DNA of 64,000 nt from Massilia sp. NR 4-1 (GCF_001191005.1 NZ_CP012201.1:2914001-2978000), one strand, 5' to 3'; positions 19,155-28,006 are shown, counted from the first letter of the stretch. Made by a program: numbers and translations. The notes: generated from the letters alone by a model not told the origin.

Positions 19155-19229
19155 CTCCCCGTAGCACAATGGATAGTGCACATGCCTCCTAAGCGTGGGA
19201 TACTGGTTCGATTCCAGTCGGGGGGACCA
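19155..19229 (+). tRNA. tRNA-Arg(CCT)
   Basis: The cloverleaf can be folded by hand. Acceptor CTCCCCG pairs with CGGGGGG (one G-U pair), the D stem is GCAC/GTGC, and the anticodon stem CATGC/GCGTG encloses loop CTCCTAA with anticodon CCT at 19188-19190. The T stem ACTGG/CCAGT encloses TTCGATT. Discriminator A and an encoded CCA end at 19229. It decodes AGG arginine codons. Position 1 is C in this fold, which is somewhat unusual, but all stems close. It stands alone between uup and the PEP-CTERM gene. Confidence 0.93.
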
Positions 19230-19248
19230 GCTCCCCCTCAACTCCGCA

Positions 19249-19965
19249 CTAGGCCTTGCGCCGCGCCACCCAGCCCAGCAGCCCCATCCCGAGCAGCAGC
19301 ATGCCATACGTGGCCGGTTCCGGCACGGCGGCGATGTTATACACTTCGATAGCGCCAAAAGTGACGTTATAGCCGTCGAACGGCGCGCCATTCAGCAGGC
19401 TGGTGCTGGTATCCGGTGCATAGGGGTTGATATAGGAGTACATCAGCGAATAGCCGCCATGTGTCAGATCGTCCGGGACATACAGATCATGGCCCCAGCC
19501 GAAGGTCGGGCCGTATTTCGAGTCGTTATATGTCTGGTAGGCACCCACCGCGTCCAGGCCGTTGGCCTTCGGGGTCTGGCGGTGCAGCTTGCCGCTGGTC
19601 AGGTTGAAGAGGAAGGCGGTGCGGTCCACCTGGTTCTCGGTCACATTGTACTTGCCGGCCGAACTCCAGCTTTGCGGATTGTAGCCGCCCACCAGCCAGG
19701 TCTGGCCATTGCTATCGGTGGCCTGCATCAGCGAAAAAGTGCGGCCTTTGCCGTCGACCGCCGCGTGAAAATTCTTCGCCGTATGGCCGGCGGCCTTGGT
19801 ATAGATATTGGTCAGCGCAAGACTGCCCTCGCCCAGCCAGGCAGACAGCTGCGCCTGCTCCTTGGCGCTGAGCAGGGTCGTGGCCGCGGCGGCGCCGGTG
19901 CTGGTGACCAACAGAGAAACCGCCAGCAGGCTGGCGGTGATGGAAAGTGAAAAGAGTTTCTGCAT
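19249..19965 (-). CDS. PEP-CTERM-anchored TLDc domain-containing protein
   Basis: A 238-residue secreted protein with signal peptide MQKLFSLSITASLLAVSLLV ending at AAA. Residues of about 30-205 match the TLDc pattern: YTKAAGHTAKNFHAAVDGKG, then LVGGYNPQSWSSAG, RTAFLFNL and FGWGHDLYVPDD. The C-terminus is a textbook PEP-CTERM sorting signal: VPEPATYG, a hydrophobic helix (MLLLGMGLLGWV) and ARRKA. It should be exported and processed by the exosortase of the neighbouring eps operon. The ATG at 19965 has AAAGG eight bases upstream. The function of bacterial TLDc proteins is unknown; the fold is linked to oxidative-stress resistance in eukaryotes. Confidence 0.9.
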   Translation of the reverse strand: MQKLFSLSITASLLAVSLLVTSTGAAAATTLLSAKEQAQLSAWLGEGSLALTNIYTKAAGHTAKNFHAAVDGKGRTFSLMQATDSNGQTWLVGGYNPQSWSSAGKYNVTENQVDRTAFLFNLTSGKLHRQTPKANGLDAVGAYQTYNDSKYGPTFGWGHDLYVPDDLTHGGYSLMYSYINPYAPDTSTSLLNGAPFDGYNVTFGAIEVYNIAAVPEPATYGMLLLGMGLLGWVARRKA

Positions 19966-20043
19966 GATAGGCACCTTTAACAACAAGAAATGTTTCCAAC
20001 TATAACATGTTGTTTTTTTTGTTTGCCATGCGTGAATGTTTTT

Positions 20044-20448
20044 TCAGCAATTTAGCACATCAGGCACAACAGCCGTGACTTCGATTTCGACCTTGGCCTG
20101 GTCTTCAATGAGGGCGCTGACTTCGATCGCGCTCATGGCGGGATAGTGGGCGCCGACCAGCTCGCGGTAGATCTGGCCGATTTCGCGGTACGCCGCCACA
20201 TACTCTATTTTATCGACCACATACCAGGTCATGCGCACAATATGCTCCGGCCTGGCGCCGGCCTCGGCGAGTACCGCGATGATATTCAGCAGGGCCTGGC
20301 GCACCTGGCCGGCGAAGTCGCTGCTCTGGAAACGTCCCTGCTCGTCCCAGCCCACCATGCCGCTGACGAACACCTGCTTGCCGCTGGCGGCGATGCCGTT
20401 GGAATAGCCGCGCGGACGGGGCCAGCCGGGAGGTTGAAGTATCTGCAT
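20044..20448 (-). CDS. RidA family protein (reactive enamine/imine deaminase-like)
   Basis: A 134-residue YjgF/YER057c/UK114 family protein, slightly longer than standard RidA. It shows GNIAASGKQVFVSGMVGWDEQG-like packing, IVRMTWYVVDK and YPAMSAIEVSALIEDQAKVEIEVTAVVP near the end. The conserved Arg of RidA usually found in the 'R' position before the C-terminal acid is replaced, so it may belong to another subgroup. As the last gene of the 2-aminobenzoate operon it may hydrolyse an enamine/imine intermediate produced when the aminated ring is opened, releasing ammonia; this is inference. AAGGAAAG precedes the ATG. Confidence 0.85.
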   Translation of the reverse strand: MQILQPPGWPRPRGYSNGIAASGKQVFVSGMVGWDEQGRFQSSDFAGQVRQALLNIIAVLAEAGARPEHIVRMTWYVVDKIEYVAAYREIGQIYRELVGAHYPAMSAIEVSALIEDQAKVEIEVTAVVPDVLNC

Positions 20449-20461
20449 GCTCTTTCCTTAC

Positions 20462-21688
20462 TTAAGCGGTCTCGCGCAGCAGTTCGCGCGCGATGATTAA
20501 TTGCTGGACTTCGGTGGCGCCTTCGTAGATGCGCAGGGCGCGGATCTCGCGGTACAGGCGCTCCACCGGATGCTCGCTGACCACGCCCAGGCCGCCGAAC
20601 ATCTGCACGGCGGCGTCGATCACCTGCTGCGCCGTTTCGGTGGCCGTCATCTTGGCCATGGCCGCTTCCTTGGTGACCTTGCGGCCCTGGTCGCGCTGCC
20701 AGGCGGCACGGTAGGTCAGGAGCGCGGCGCTGTCGATGGCGGTGGCCATCTGCGCCAGCTTGGCCTGGGTCAGCTGGAAGTCGGCCAAGGTCTGGCCGAA
20801 CATGGAACGCTGGCGCGCATGGGCCAGCGCCTCGTCCAGCGCGCGGCGGGCGAAGCCGAGGGCCGCCGCCGCCACCGAGGTGCGGAACACGTCGAGCGTG
20901 GCCATCGCCACCTTGAAGCCCTGCCCCGCTTCGCCCAGGCGCAAGGCGGCCGGGATGCGGCAATTGTCGAAGCGCAGGCGCGCCAGCGGATGCGGCGCGA
21001 TCACCTGGATGCGTTCGGCGATTTCCAGGCCCGGCGCGTCGGCCGGCACGATGAAGGCGCTGATGCCGCGCGTACCGCGGGTCGCGCCCCCTGCCGCGAC
21101 GCTTGCCTGTGCGCTCGCAGCGGCGCCCGGCGGCAGCGCATCGGCCGCGCTGTCGCGCGCGAACACCACGTAGAAATCGGCGATGCCGCCGTTCGAGATC
21201 CAGGTCTTCTCGCCGTTCAGCACATAGCTGTCGCCGTCGCGCGCGGCAGCGCACTGCATGGCGGCGACGTCGGAACCGGCCTGCGGTTCGGACAGCGCAA
21301 AAGCGGCGATCGCCTCGCCGCGCGCCACGCGCGGCAACCAGGCCTGCCGGGCCGCCGCATCGCCGAACAGGCTGATGGCGCCCGAACCCAGGCCTTGCAT
21401 GGCGAAGGCGAAATCGGCCAGGCCGTTATGCCGCGCCAGGGTCTCGCGGATCAGGCAGATGGCGCGCGCATCGATGGTATCCAGCGCGCCGCCGTGGGCG
21501 CTGCCGCCGACCGCATGGCGCAGCCAGCCCGCCTCGCCCAGCTGGCGCACCAGCTGGCGGCAGGCGGCGTCCACATCCTCGCCATGCGCGTCGCGCACCT
21601 GCTGCGCGGCCCAGGCATCGAGTTCCCGCTCCAGCGCGGCGTGGCGCGGCTCGAAGAAAGGCCAGCCCAGGTAGTCTTTATCGGCCAT
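20462..21688 (-). CDS. Acyl-CoA dehydrogenase family protein (2-aminobenzoate pathway)
   Basis: A 408-residue FAD-dependent acyl-CoA dehydrogenase. Visible signatures are FALSEPQAGSDVAAMQ, NGEKTWISNGGIADFYVVFA, and near the C-terminus YREIRALRIYEGATEVQQLIIARELL with the usual catalytic-region Glu. An Ala/Gly-rich insertion near residues 180-205 (PPGAAASAQASVAAGGATRG) is not part of the family core. In the CoA-dependent 2-aminobenzoate route it would oxidise the reduced, ring-derived acyl-CoA. It lies 13 bases before the RidA-like gene in the same operon. Confidence 0.88.
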   Translation of the reverse strand: MADKDYLGWPFFEPRHAALERELDAWAAQQVRDAHGEDVDAACRQLVRQLGEAGWLRHAVGGSAHGGALDTIDARAICLIRETLARHNGLADFAFAMQGLGSGAISLFGDAAARQAWLPRVARGEAIAAFALSEPQAGSDVAAMQCAAARDGDSYVLNGEKTWISNGGIADFYVVFARDSAADALPPGAAASAQASVAAGGATRGTRGISAFIVPADAPGLEIAERIQVIAPHPLARLRFDNCRIPAALRLGEAGQGFKVAMATLDVFRTSVAAAALGFARRALDEALAHARQRSMFGQTLADFQLTQAKLAQMATAIDSAALLTYRAAWQRDQGRKVTKEAAMAKMTATETAQQVIDAAVQMFGGLGVVSEHPVERLYREIRALRIYEGATEVQQLIIARELLRETA

Positions 21689-21691
21689 GCC

Positions 21692-22546
21692 TCAATCCCC
21701 CTCGAACTGCGGTTTCTGTTTCGCCACGAAGGCATGGTAGGCGCGGTGGAAGTCGTTGGTCGCCATGCAAATCGCCTGCGCCTGGGCTTCCGCCTCGATG
21801 GCCTCGTCCACGCCCATATTCCACTCCTGCTGCAGCATCTTCTTGGTCATGCCATGGGCGAAGGTCGGACCTTGCGCCAGGCTGCGCGCGAAGTTCTGCG
21901 CCTCGGCCAGCAGCGCTTCCGGCGCGTACAGATTATTAAAGAAGCCCCAGCGCTCGCCCTCCAGGCCCGACATGGAACGCCCGCTGTACAGCAGCTCGGC
22001 GGCGCGGCCCTGGCCGATCACGCGCGGCAGCAAGGCGCAGGCGCCCATATCGCAGCCGGCCAGGCCGACGCGGGTGAACAGGAAGGCGGTCTTGCTGCGC
22101 TCCGTGCCGTAGCGGATGTCCGAGGCCAGTGCCAGCATGGACCCGGCGCCGGCGCACACGCCGTCAATGGCGGCCACGATGGGCTGGGGGCAGGCGCGCA
22201 TGGCTTTCACCACGTCGCCCGTCATGCGCGTAAAGGCCAGCAGGCCGGGCATATCGAGCCTGGTCAGCGGGCCGATGATCTCGTGCACATCGCCGCCCGA
22301 GCAGAAGTTCTCGCCCGCACCGTTGACGACGATGGCTTTCACATCGTCGGCATAGGCCAGCGCGCGGAACAGTTCGCGCAGCTCGGCATAGGAATCGAAG
22401 GTCAGCGGATTCTTGCGCTCGGGGCGGTTCAGGGTCAGCGTCGCCACGCCCTGTTCCAGCGCGAACAGGAAATGGCGCGCCTCATAATTGGCCAGCGCCT
22501 GGCGGTTGCCGGGCAGCGCGTGCGGCTCGCCTTGCAGATGCTTCAT
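21692..22546 (-). CDS. Enoyl-CoA hydratase/isomerase family protein
   Basis: A 284-residue crotonase-fold protein. The oxyanion-hole segments are KAIVVNGAGENFCSGGDVHEI and AAIDGVCAGAGSMLALASDIRYGTE, and the following TRVGLAGCDMGACALLPRVIG contains the position of the second catalytic acid. Within this operon it probably hydrates or hydrolytically opens the ring-derived enoyl-CoA. Its stop is three bases before the acyl-CoA dehydrogenase start, and its ATG overlaps the MarR gene stop by four bases, indicating tight coupling. Confidence 0.88.
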   Translation of the reverse strand: MKHLQGEPHALPGNRQALANYEARHFLFALEQGVATLTLNRPERKNPLTFDSYAELRELFRALAYADDVKAIVVNGAGENFCSGGDVHEIIGPLTRLDMPGLLAFTRMTGDVVKAMRACPQPIVAAIDGVCAGAGSMLALASDIRYGTERSKTAFLFTRVGLAGCDMGACALLPRVIGQGRAAELLYSGRSMSGLEGERWGFFNNLYAPEALLAEAQNFARSLAQGPTFAHGMTKKMLQQEWNMGVDEAIEAEAQAQAICMATNDFHRAYHAFVAKQKPQFEGD

Positions 22547-23079
22547 GGTTTGTCCTTTCCATTGCGGGCGTATAAATGGCCCTTCATTTCGGAGAGCAGT
22601 TCGATCAGCTGGCCCTTGTCGTCGCCGGGAATATCCTGCAGCAGCTCGACCACCCAGCTTTCGTGCACCTCGGCCATTTCGGCGAAGGCCTTGCGGCCGG
22701 CCGGCGTCAGCATGACGCTAAAGGCGCGCCCGTCTTTCGGATCGGCCACGCGCTGCACCAGGCCTTCCTGTTCCAGCTGGTCGGTGATGCCGGTGACATT
22801 GCCGCCTGTGACCATCATGCGGCGCGACAGCTCGCCCATGCGCAGGCCTTGCGGATAGCGTTCCAGCTGGGCCATAAGGTCGAAGCGCGGCAGGGTGATG
22901 CCGAACTGGGTACGCAGGCGGCCGCGGATTTCGTTTTCGATCTTGACGGTGCAGGACAGCATGCGCAGCCACAGCTTGAGCGCCTGATGGTGGTCCTGCG
23001 TCAGGCGGCTGGCCAGATCCAGCACCGGTTCCGGCGCTGCGCCGGCGCGCTCCCGCTCCTGGTTTTCATTGAGAGGCAT
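22543..23079 (-). CDS. MarR family transcriptional regulator of the 2-aminobenzoate operon
   Basis: A 178-residue winged-helix protein. The DNA-binding core is FDLMAQLERYPQGLRMGELSRRMMVTGGNVTGITDQLEQEGLVQRVADPKDGRAFSVMLT in overall pattern, with dimerising helices at both ends. MarR-type repressors of aromatic catabolism often respond to aryl-CoA thioesters. Its position inside the operon suggests autoregulation, with 2-aminobenzoyl-CoA as the likely inducer (inference). Possible operator sequences lie near 27980-28006. Confidence 0.9.
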   Translation of the reverse strand: MPLNENQERERAGAAPEPVLDLASRLTQDHHQALKLWLRMLSCTVKIENEIRGRLRTQFGITLPRFDLMAQLERYPQGLRMGELSRRMMVTGGNVTGITDQLEQEGLVQRVADPKDGRAFSVMLTPAGRKAFAEMAEVHESWVVELLQDIPGDDKGQLIELLSEMKGHLYARNGKDKP

Positions 23080-23087
23080 GGCTTTCC

Positions 23088-23912
23088 TTACATGACTTCA
23101 CCGCCGGCAACGGCCAGCGCTTGCCCATTCATGGCGCCCGATTCGGGCAGGCAAAGCCAGGCCACGGCATGCGCCACTTCTTCGCTCTGGATCAGGCGCT
23201 GCTGCGGATTGCCGGCCGCCAGTTCGGCGCGCGCCTGCGCTTCGCTGCGCCCCGTTTTCAGCATGATGTTGGCGACGGCTTCTTTCACGATATCGGTTTC
23301 GGTAAAGCCGGGGCAGACCGCGTTCACCGTCACACCCTTGGCCGCCACTTCCAGCGCCAGGGCGCGCGTCAAGCCGACCACGCCATGCTTGGCGGCGGTA
23401 TAGGCGCTCACATAGCGGTAGCCGGTCAGGCCGGCGGTGGACGCGATATTCACGATGCGTCCCCAGCCCGCCTCCAGCATGGCGGGCAAGGCCGCCTGGC
23501 TGCAGTGGAAGACGCCGCCGAGGTTCACCTCCAGCATGCGCCGCCAGTCCTCGCTGCCGGTTTTCAGAAACGGCGCGGAATGTACCTGGCCCGCGTTGTT
23601 CACCAGGATATCGATGCGGCCCAGGCGCTCGGCGGCGGCGGCAAAGCCTTCGCGCACCGAGGCTTCGTCGCCCACGTCCATGGTGCGGATGGCGACGCGG
23701 CAGCTCTCCGCCAGCGCCGGCTCATCGGCCAGCAGCGCGTGCAGCTCAAGCGCCGCCTGCTCCAGCCGGGCACCGTCGCGGCCCGCCAGGGTCACGCTGG
23801 CGCCGCGCAGCAGCAAGGCGCGGGCGCAGGCGGCGCCGATGCCGCGTCCACCGCCCGTCACCAGCGCATGCCGGCCCGCCAGGGATTTCGCTTCGCTCAT
23901 TGCACTACTCAT
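23088..23912 (-). CDS. SDR family oxidoreductase (3-hydroxyacyl-CoA dehydrogenase-like)
   Basis: A 274-residue short-chain dehydrogenase. Residues 14-24 are TGGGRGIGAAC (NAD binding), NNAGQ lies near 110, and the catalytic Ser and YTAAK near residues 155-175, followed by VNAVCPGFTETD. In this operon it probably oxidises the hydroxyacyl-CoA or alicyclic alcohol formed after ring reduction. GGAGGG lies four bases upstream of the ATG at 23912, directly after the monooxygenase stop; a second ATG at 23900 is possible. Confidence 0.88.
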   Translation of the reverse strand: MSSAMSEAKSLAGRHALVTGGGRGIGAACARALLLRGASVTLAGRDGARLEQAALELHALLADEPALAESCRVAIRTMDVGDEASVREGFAAAAERLGRIDILVNNAGQVHSAPFLKTGSEDWRRMLEVNLGGVFHCSQAALPAMLEAGWGRIVNIASTAGLTGYRYVSAYTAAKHGVVGLTRALALEVAAKGVTVNAVCPGFTETDIVKEAVANIMLKTGRSEAQARAELAAGNPQQRLIQSEEVAHAVAWLCLPESGAMNGQALAVAGGEVM

Positions 23913-26294
23913 TCAACCCTCCAGCAATTTTGCCGCCACCTGCTGCGGCGTCAGGCCGCTGCTGGCGGCCGCCAGTTGTTTTTCCCGCTCCAGATTGCGC
24001 TCCAGCTGCTGCTTTCCCGGCAGGTATTGCTTGGGCCAGGCCAGCATACGGTAACCGATCTTGGCCGCCTCCGTCAGCGTCCAGGCCGGATTGGCCAGGT
24101 GCGGACGGCCCACCGCGCACAGATCGGCGCGGCCGGCGGCGATGATGCCGTTGGCGTGGTCGGCCTCGAAGATGGAGCCGACCGCCATGGCGGCAATGCC
24201 CGCCTCGTTGCGCACGCGGTCGGCGAACGGGGTCTGGAACATGCGGCCGAAGATCGGTTTCTCCTGCTTGCTGACCTGGCCCGAAGAGCAGTCGATGACG
24301 TCGGCCCCGGCCAGCTTGAACAGCTGCGCGATCCGCACCGCGTCTTCGGGCGTGATGCCGCCTTCCACCCAGTCGTGGGCCGAGATGCGCACGCTCATCG
24401 GCTTCTGCACCGGCCACACGGCGCGCATGGCGGCGAACACGCGCAGCGGATAGCGGCAGCGGTTTTCCAGGCTGCCGCCGAATTCGTCGCCGCGCTGATT
24501 GGTCAGCGGCGAGATGAAGGAGGACAGCAGATAGCCGTGGGCGCAGTGCAGCTCCAGCCAGTCGAAACCGGCGTGCTCGGCTGCCAGCGTGGCGCGCACG
24601 AAGTCGTTTTCCACCCGCTGCATGTCTTCCAGCGTCATGGCGCGCGACAGCTGGGACACGCCGTCCAGATACTGCTGCGGCGAGGCCGAGAGCAGTGGCC
24701 AGTTATCGCTGTCCAGCGGCTGGTCGATGCCTTCCCACATGGCGCGGGTGGAACCCTTGGCGCCCGCGTGGCCGAGCTGGATGCCGATCCTGGCGTCGCT
24801 GTGCCCATGCACATAGCCGACGATGCGCTGCCAGGCCTCGGTATGTTCCACCGTGTACATGCCGGGACAATGCGGCGTGATGCGCGCATCGGCCGATGGG
24901 CAGGTCATCTCCGCCATCACCAGCGCCGCACCGCCCATGGCGCGCGCCCCCAGATGCACCAGGTGGAAATCGCCCACCGTGCCGTCCACCGCGCTGTACT
25001 GCGCCATCGGCGACACCACGATGCGGTTCTTCAGCACCAGGCCGCGCACCTTGTAGGGCGTGAACATGGGCGGCACCGGCCGTTCAAGCAGATCGGCCGG
25101 CGCCGGCAGTTGCGCCTGCTCGAAGGCACGCCGCGCAAACCAGGCTTCGTAATCTGCCACATAGCCGGCATCGCGCACGCGCAGGTTTTCGTGCGACAGG
25201 CGCTGGCTGCGCGTCAGCATGGAATAGGCGAATTGCGGCGCCTCCAGCGCTGTGTAGCGCTGCACGTTCTCGAACCACTCCATCGAGTTGCGCGCCGAAC
25301 TCTGGATCTTCAGCACCTCCACCGCCCTCGCCTTTTCGTATTCGGCCAGCGCGGCGGCGATATCCGGCTCGGCGGCGAAGCAGCGCGCCAGTTCGATCGC
25401 GTCCTCCAGCGCCAGCTTGGTGCCGGAACCGATCGAGAAATGTGCGGTGTGGGCGGCGTCGCCCATCAGCACCACCGGCACGCCATCGTTCCAGCGCACC
25501 CACTGCTGGCAGACGATGCGCGGGAAAGCGATCCAGCTGCTGGAGCCGCGCAGGTGCGCCGCGTTCGACATCAGCGCATGCCCGTCCAGCTGGTCGGCGA
25601 ACAGCTGCTCGCACCAGGCGATGCTTTGTTCCTGGCTCATCCCATCCAGGCCGGCCGCGCGCCATACGCTTTCCGGCGTTTCGATGATGAAGGTCGAGGT
25701 GTCGCCGTCGTACTGGTAGATATGGGCCTGGAACCAGCCGTGCGGCGTTTCCTTGAAGACGAAGGTGAACGCGTCGAACTTCTTCTTTGTGCCCAGCCAC
25801 ACGAAGCGGCACTGCCGCGTTTCGATCTGCGGCTGGTAGGTGGCGGCGTAGCGCGTGCGGATGCGGCTGTTCAAGCCGTCGGCGGCGATCACCAGGTCGG
25901 CCTGGTAGCGGCGCGCGATTTCCTGATCATCCTCGACTTCGGTCTTGAACAGCAGTTCCACGCCCAGTTCCTCGCAGCGCTGCTGCAGGATGTTCAGCAG
26001 GCGCTTGCGGCCGATGCCGCAGAAGCCATGGCCGCCGGACGTGACTTTTTGCCCCTTGAAGAAGACGTCGATATCGTCCCAGTGGTTGAAGGCTTGCAGG
26101 ATGGCGCGCGCCGTCGGCTCGTCGGCGTTCACCAGATTGCCCAGGGTCTGGTCGGAGAACACCACGCCCCAGCCGAAAGTGTCGTAAGGCCGGTTGCGCT
26201 CGATGACGGCGATACGGTGCGCGGGGTTCTGCTTCTTCATCAGCAGGCCAAAATACAGGCCCGCCGGGCCGCCGCCTATGCAAACGATATTCAT
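23913..26294 (-). CDS. abmA: Bifunctional 2-aminobenzoyl-CoA monooxygenase/reductase (ACMR-type fusion)
   Basis: A 793-residue two-domain flavoenzyme. Residues 1-390 are an aromatic-ring monooxygenase: FAD loop GGGPAGLYFGLLM, then TFGWGVVFSD and VLMGDAAHTAHFSIGSG. Residues 400-780 are an Old Yellow Enzyme type reductase: FTPYKVRGLVLKNRIVVSPM, LGHAGAKGS, WLELHCAHGYLLSSFISPLTN and AVGRPHLANP. The combination is known for the enzyme that hydroxylates and then reduces the ring of 2-aminobenzoyl-CoA in Azoarcus. Related fusions are annotated as salicylyl-CoA 5-hydroxylase/oxidoreductase, so the CoA substrate should be tested. It overlaps the ligase gene by four bases. Confidence 0.9.
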   Translation of the reverse strand: MNIVCIGGGPAGLYFGLLMKKQNPAHRIAVIERNRPYDTFGWGVVFSDQTLGNLVNADEPTARAILQAFNHWDDIDVFFKGQKVTSGGHGFCGIGRKRLLNILQQRCEELGVELLFKTEVEDDQEIARRYQADLVIAADGLNSRIRTRYAATYQPQIETRQCRFVWLGTKKKFDAFTFVFKETPHGWFQAHIYQYDGDTSTFIIETPESVWRAAGLDGMSQEQSIAWCEQLFADQLDGHALMSNAAHLRGSSSWIAFPRIVCQQWVRWNDGVPVVLMGDAAHTAHFSIGSGTKLALEDAIELARCFAAEPDIAAALAEYEKARAVEVLKIQSSARNSMEWFENVQRYTALEAPQFAYSMLTRSQRLSHENLRVRDAGYVADYEAWFARRAFEQAQLPAPADLLERPVPPMFTPYKVRGLVLKNRIVVSPMAQYSAVDGTVGDFHLVHLGARAMGGAALVMAEMTCPSADARITPHCPGMYTVEHTEAWQRIVGYVHGHSDARIGIQLGHAGAKGSTRAMWEGIDQPLDSDNWPLLSASPQQYLDGVSQLSRAMTLEDMQRVENDFVRATLAAEHAGFDWLELHCAHGYLLSSFISPLTNQRGDEFGGSLENRCRYPLRVFAAMRAVWPVQKPMSVRISAHDWVEGGITPEDAVRIAQLFKLAGADVIDCSSGQVSKQEKPIFGRMFQTPFADRVRNEAGIAAMAVGSIFEADHANGIIAAGRADLCAVGRPHLANPAWTLTEAAKIGYRMLAWPKQYLPGKQQLERNLEREKQLAAASSGLTPQQVAAKLLEG

Positions 26295-27931
26295 GCGTTT
26301 CCTTGTTCCGGGCTGCGCAGCTTGAAGCGCTGCAGCTTTCCTGTTTCCGTGCGCGGCAATGCGGCCGTGAAGCGCACCGAGCGCGGATATTTATACGGGG
26401 CGATTTCCGCCTTGACGAATTCCTGCAGGCTGGCGGCCAGCGCGGGCGAGGCGTCGAAGCCGGGACGCAGCACCACATGCGCTTCCACGATCTGCCCGCG
26501 CTCGGCATCGGCCTTGCCGACCACGCCGCATTCGGCCACGGCGGGATGGCGCAGCAGCACCTCCTCCACCTCGGGACCGGCGATGTTATAGCCGGCCGAA
26601 ATAATCATGTCGTCGGTGCGCGAGCGGTAGATGAAATAGCCGTCGGCATCCATCTCGTAGGCGTCGCCGGTCAGGTTCCAGCCGTTCAGCACATAGTCTT
26701 TCTGGCGCGGATCGGCCAGATAGCGGCAGCCGGTCGGGCCTTTGACGGCCAGCCGTCCGATCACGCCAGCTCCCACCGGCCTGCCCTCGCCATCGAGGAT
26801 GCAAGCCTGGTAGCCCGGCACCGGCTTGCCCGTGGCGCCGGGGCGGATATCCTCGCCGGAGGCCGAGATGAAGATGTGCAGCATCTCGGTGGCGCCGATG
26901 CCGTCGATCATGGCCAGCCCGCTGGCCTCCTTCCAGATGGCGCGCGTGGCCAATGGCAGCGCCTCGCCGGCCGACACGCTTTTGCGCAGGCTGGACAGAT
27001 CATGCTGCGGCGCCAGCGCCGCCATCTGGCGGTAGAAGGTGGGCGCGGTAAAGCTGATGGTGGCGCGGTATTGCGCGATCGCCTGCAGCAGGGTTTCCGG
27101 CGTCAGCTTTTCCAGCAGCACGGCGGCGGCGCCCACGCGCAGGGGAAACAGCAGCAGGCCGCCCAGGCCGAAGGTAAAGGCCAGCGGCGGCGTGCCGATG
27201 AACAGGTCGGAGGCATCGGCCTTCAAGGTATGGCGCGGGAAGCAGTCGCAGATGGCCAGCACGTCGCGGTGGAAATGCATGGTCCCTTTCGGCACGCCGG
27301 TGGTGCCGGAGGTGAAGCTGATCAGGCAGACGTCGTCGGCCGCCGTGTCGCAGGCCTCGAAGTGCGGCGCTTGGTCCACCATCAGCGCTTCCAGCGAACC
27401 TTCGCCCGCGCCGCCGTTGAAATACAGCGTGCGCTCCGGCCGCGACGGCGCCAGTTCCATTTCCTCGCGCAGGCCGTCGGCGCACAGCACGGCATTGACC
27501 CGGGACTTGCCCATGATGGCGCCCAGCTCGCGCGCGCGCAGCAACGGCATCGTGGGTACCGCGATGCAACCGGCTTTCAGCACGCCCAGGACGGCGGCCG
27601 CCATCAGCGGATGGTTGGCGCCGCGCAGCAGCACGCGGTTGCCGGGCACCAGTCCCAGCGGGCCGCGCAGCACGGCGGCGATGCGGTTCACCTTCTCCTG
27701 CAATTGCGCATAGGTCCAGTGCTCATGCTCGCCGTACAGGGCCGGACGCGCGCCGCCGCCGCCGGCCACCGCCTTGTCCAGCAGTTCGGCCACGCAGTTC
27801 AGGCGCTGCGGGTAATCCAGCTCCGGCAGGTCGAACAGCAGCTGCGGCCATTGTTCGAATGGCGGCAGGTGATCGCGCGCGAACGTGTCGAGGTGCGCGC
27901 TGGGTGCGAGGGGTGCAGAAGATCTGTTCAT
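26291..27931 (-). CDS. abmG: Aryl-CoA ligase, probably 2-aminobenzoate-CoA ligase
   Basis: A 546-residue adenylate-forming enzyme (ANL family). The phosphate loop is LISFTSGTTGVPKGTMHFH, later IDGIGATEMLHIFISA and GNLTGD-like LNGWNLTGDAYEMDADGYF, and the C-terminal hinge with KYPRSVRFTAALPRTETGKLQR holds the catalytic Lys. Benzoate- and aminobenzoate-CoA ligases share this size and the FGLGGLLLFPL segment. As first gene of the operon it would activate anthranilate to 2-aminobenzoyl-CoA with ATP and CoA. Benzoate or salicylate as substrate cannot be excluded from sequence alone. Confidence 0.87.
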   Translation of the reverse strand: MNRSSAPLAPSAHLDTFARDHLPPFEQWPQLLFDLPELDYPQRLNCVAELLDKAVAGGGGARPALYGEHEHWTYAQLQEKVNRIAAVLRGPLGLVPGNRVLLRGANHPLMAAAVLGVLKAGCIAVPTMPLLRARELGAIMGKSRVNAVLCADGLREEMELAPSRPERTLYFNGGAGEGSLEALMVDQAPHFEACDTAADDVCLISFTSGTTGVPKGTMHFHRDVLAICDCFPRHTLKADASDLFIGTPPLAFTFGLGGLLLFPLRVGAAAVLLEKLTPETLLQAIAQYRATISFTAPTFYRQMAALAPQHDLSSLRKSVSAGEALPLATRAIWKEASGLAMIDGIGATEMLHIFISASGEDIRPGATGKPVPGYQACILDGEGRPVGAGVIGRLAVKGPTGCRYLADPRQKDYVLNGWNLTGDAYEMDADGYFIYRSRTDDMIISAGYNIAGPEVEEVLLRHPAVAECGVVGKADAERGQIVEAHVVLRPGFDASPALAASLQEFVKAEIAPYKYPRSVRFTAALPRTETGKLQRFKLRSPEQGNA

Positions 27932-27977
27932 GGTCGCCCTGGGTGGATGGTCGGTTCAAGTCAGCCTGCAAGCAGAT

Positions 27978-28006
27978 ACTTTAAACCTAAACTAATTCAT
28001 CCACAA
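27978..28006 (-). promoter_or_regulatory. Candidate promoter of the 2-aminobenzoate operon
   Basis: On the minus strand TTGTGG (28001-28006) and TAAAGT (27978-27983) are separated by exactly 17 bases. They lie about 50-75 bases upstream of the ligase start in an AT-rich patch. The spacer contains AATTAGTTTAGGTT, which could host a MarR operator overlapping the promoter. Both hexamers are imperfect matches to the sigma-70 consensus. Confidence 0.45.

Noticed and set aside
20501..22858. A 785-residue frame on the plus strand, opposite the catabolic operon
   Set aside because: It is antisense to three recognisable genes; such long frames arise from high GC codon bias. Its sequence is Arg/Gly/His-rich without domains.
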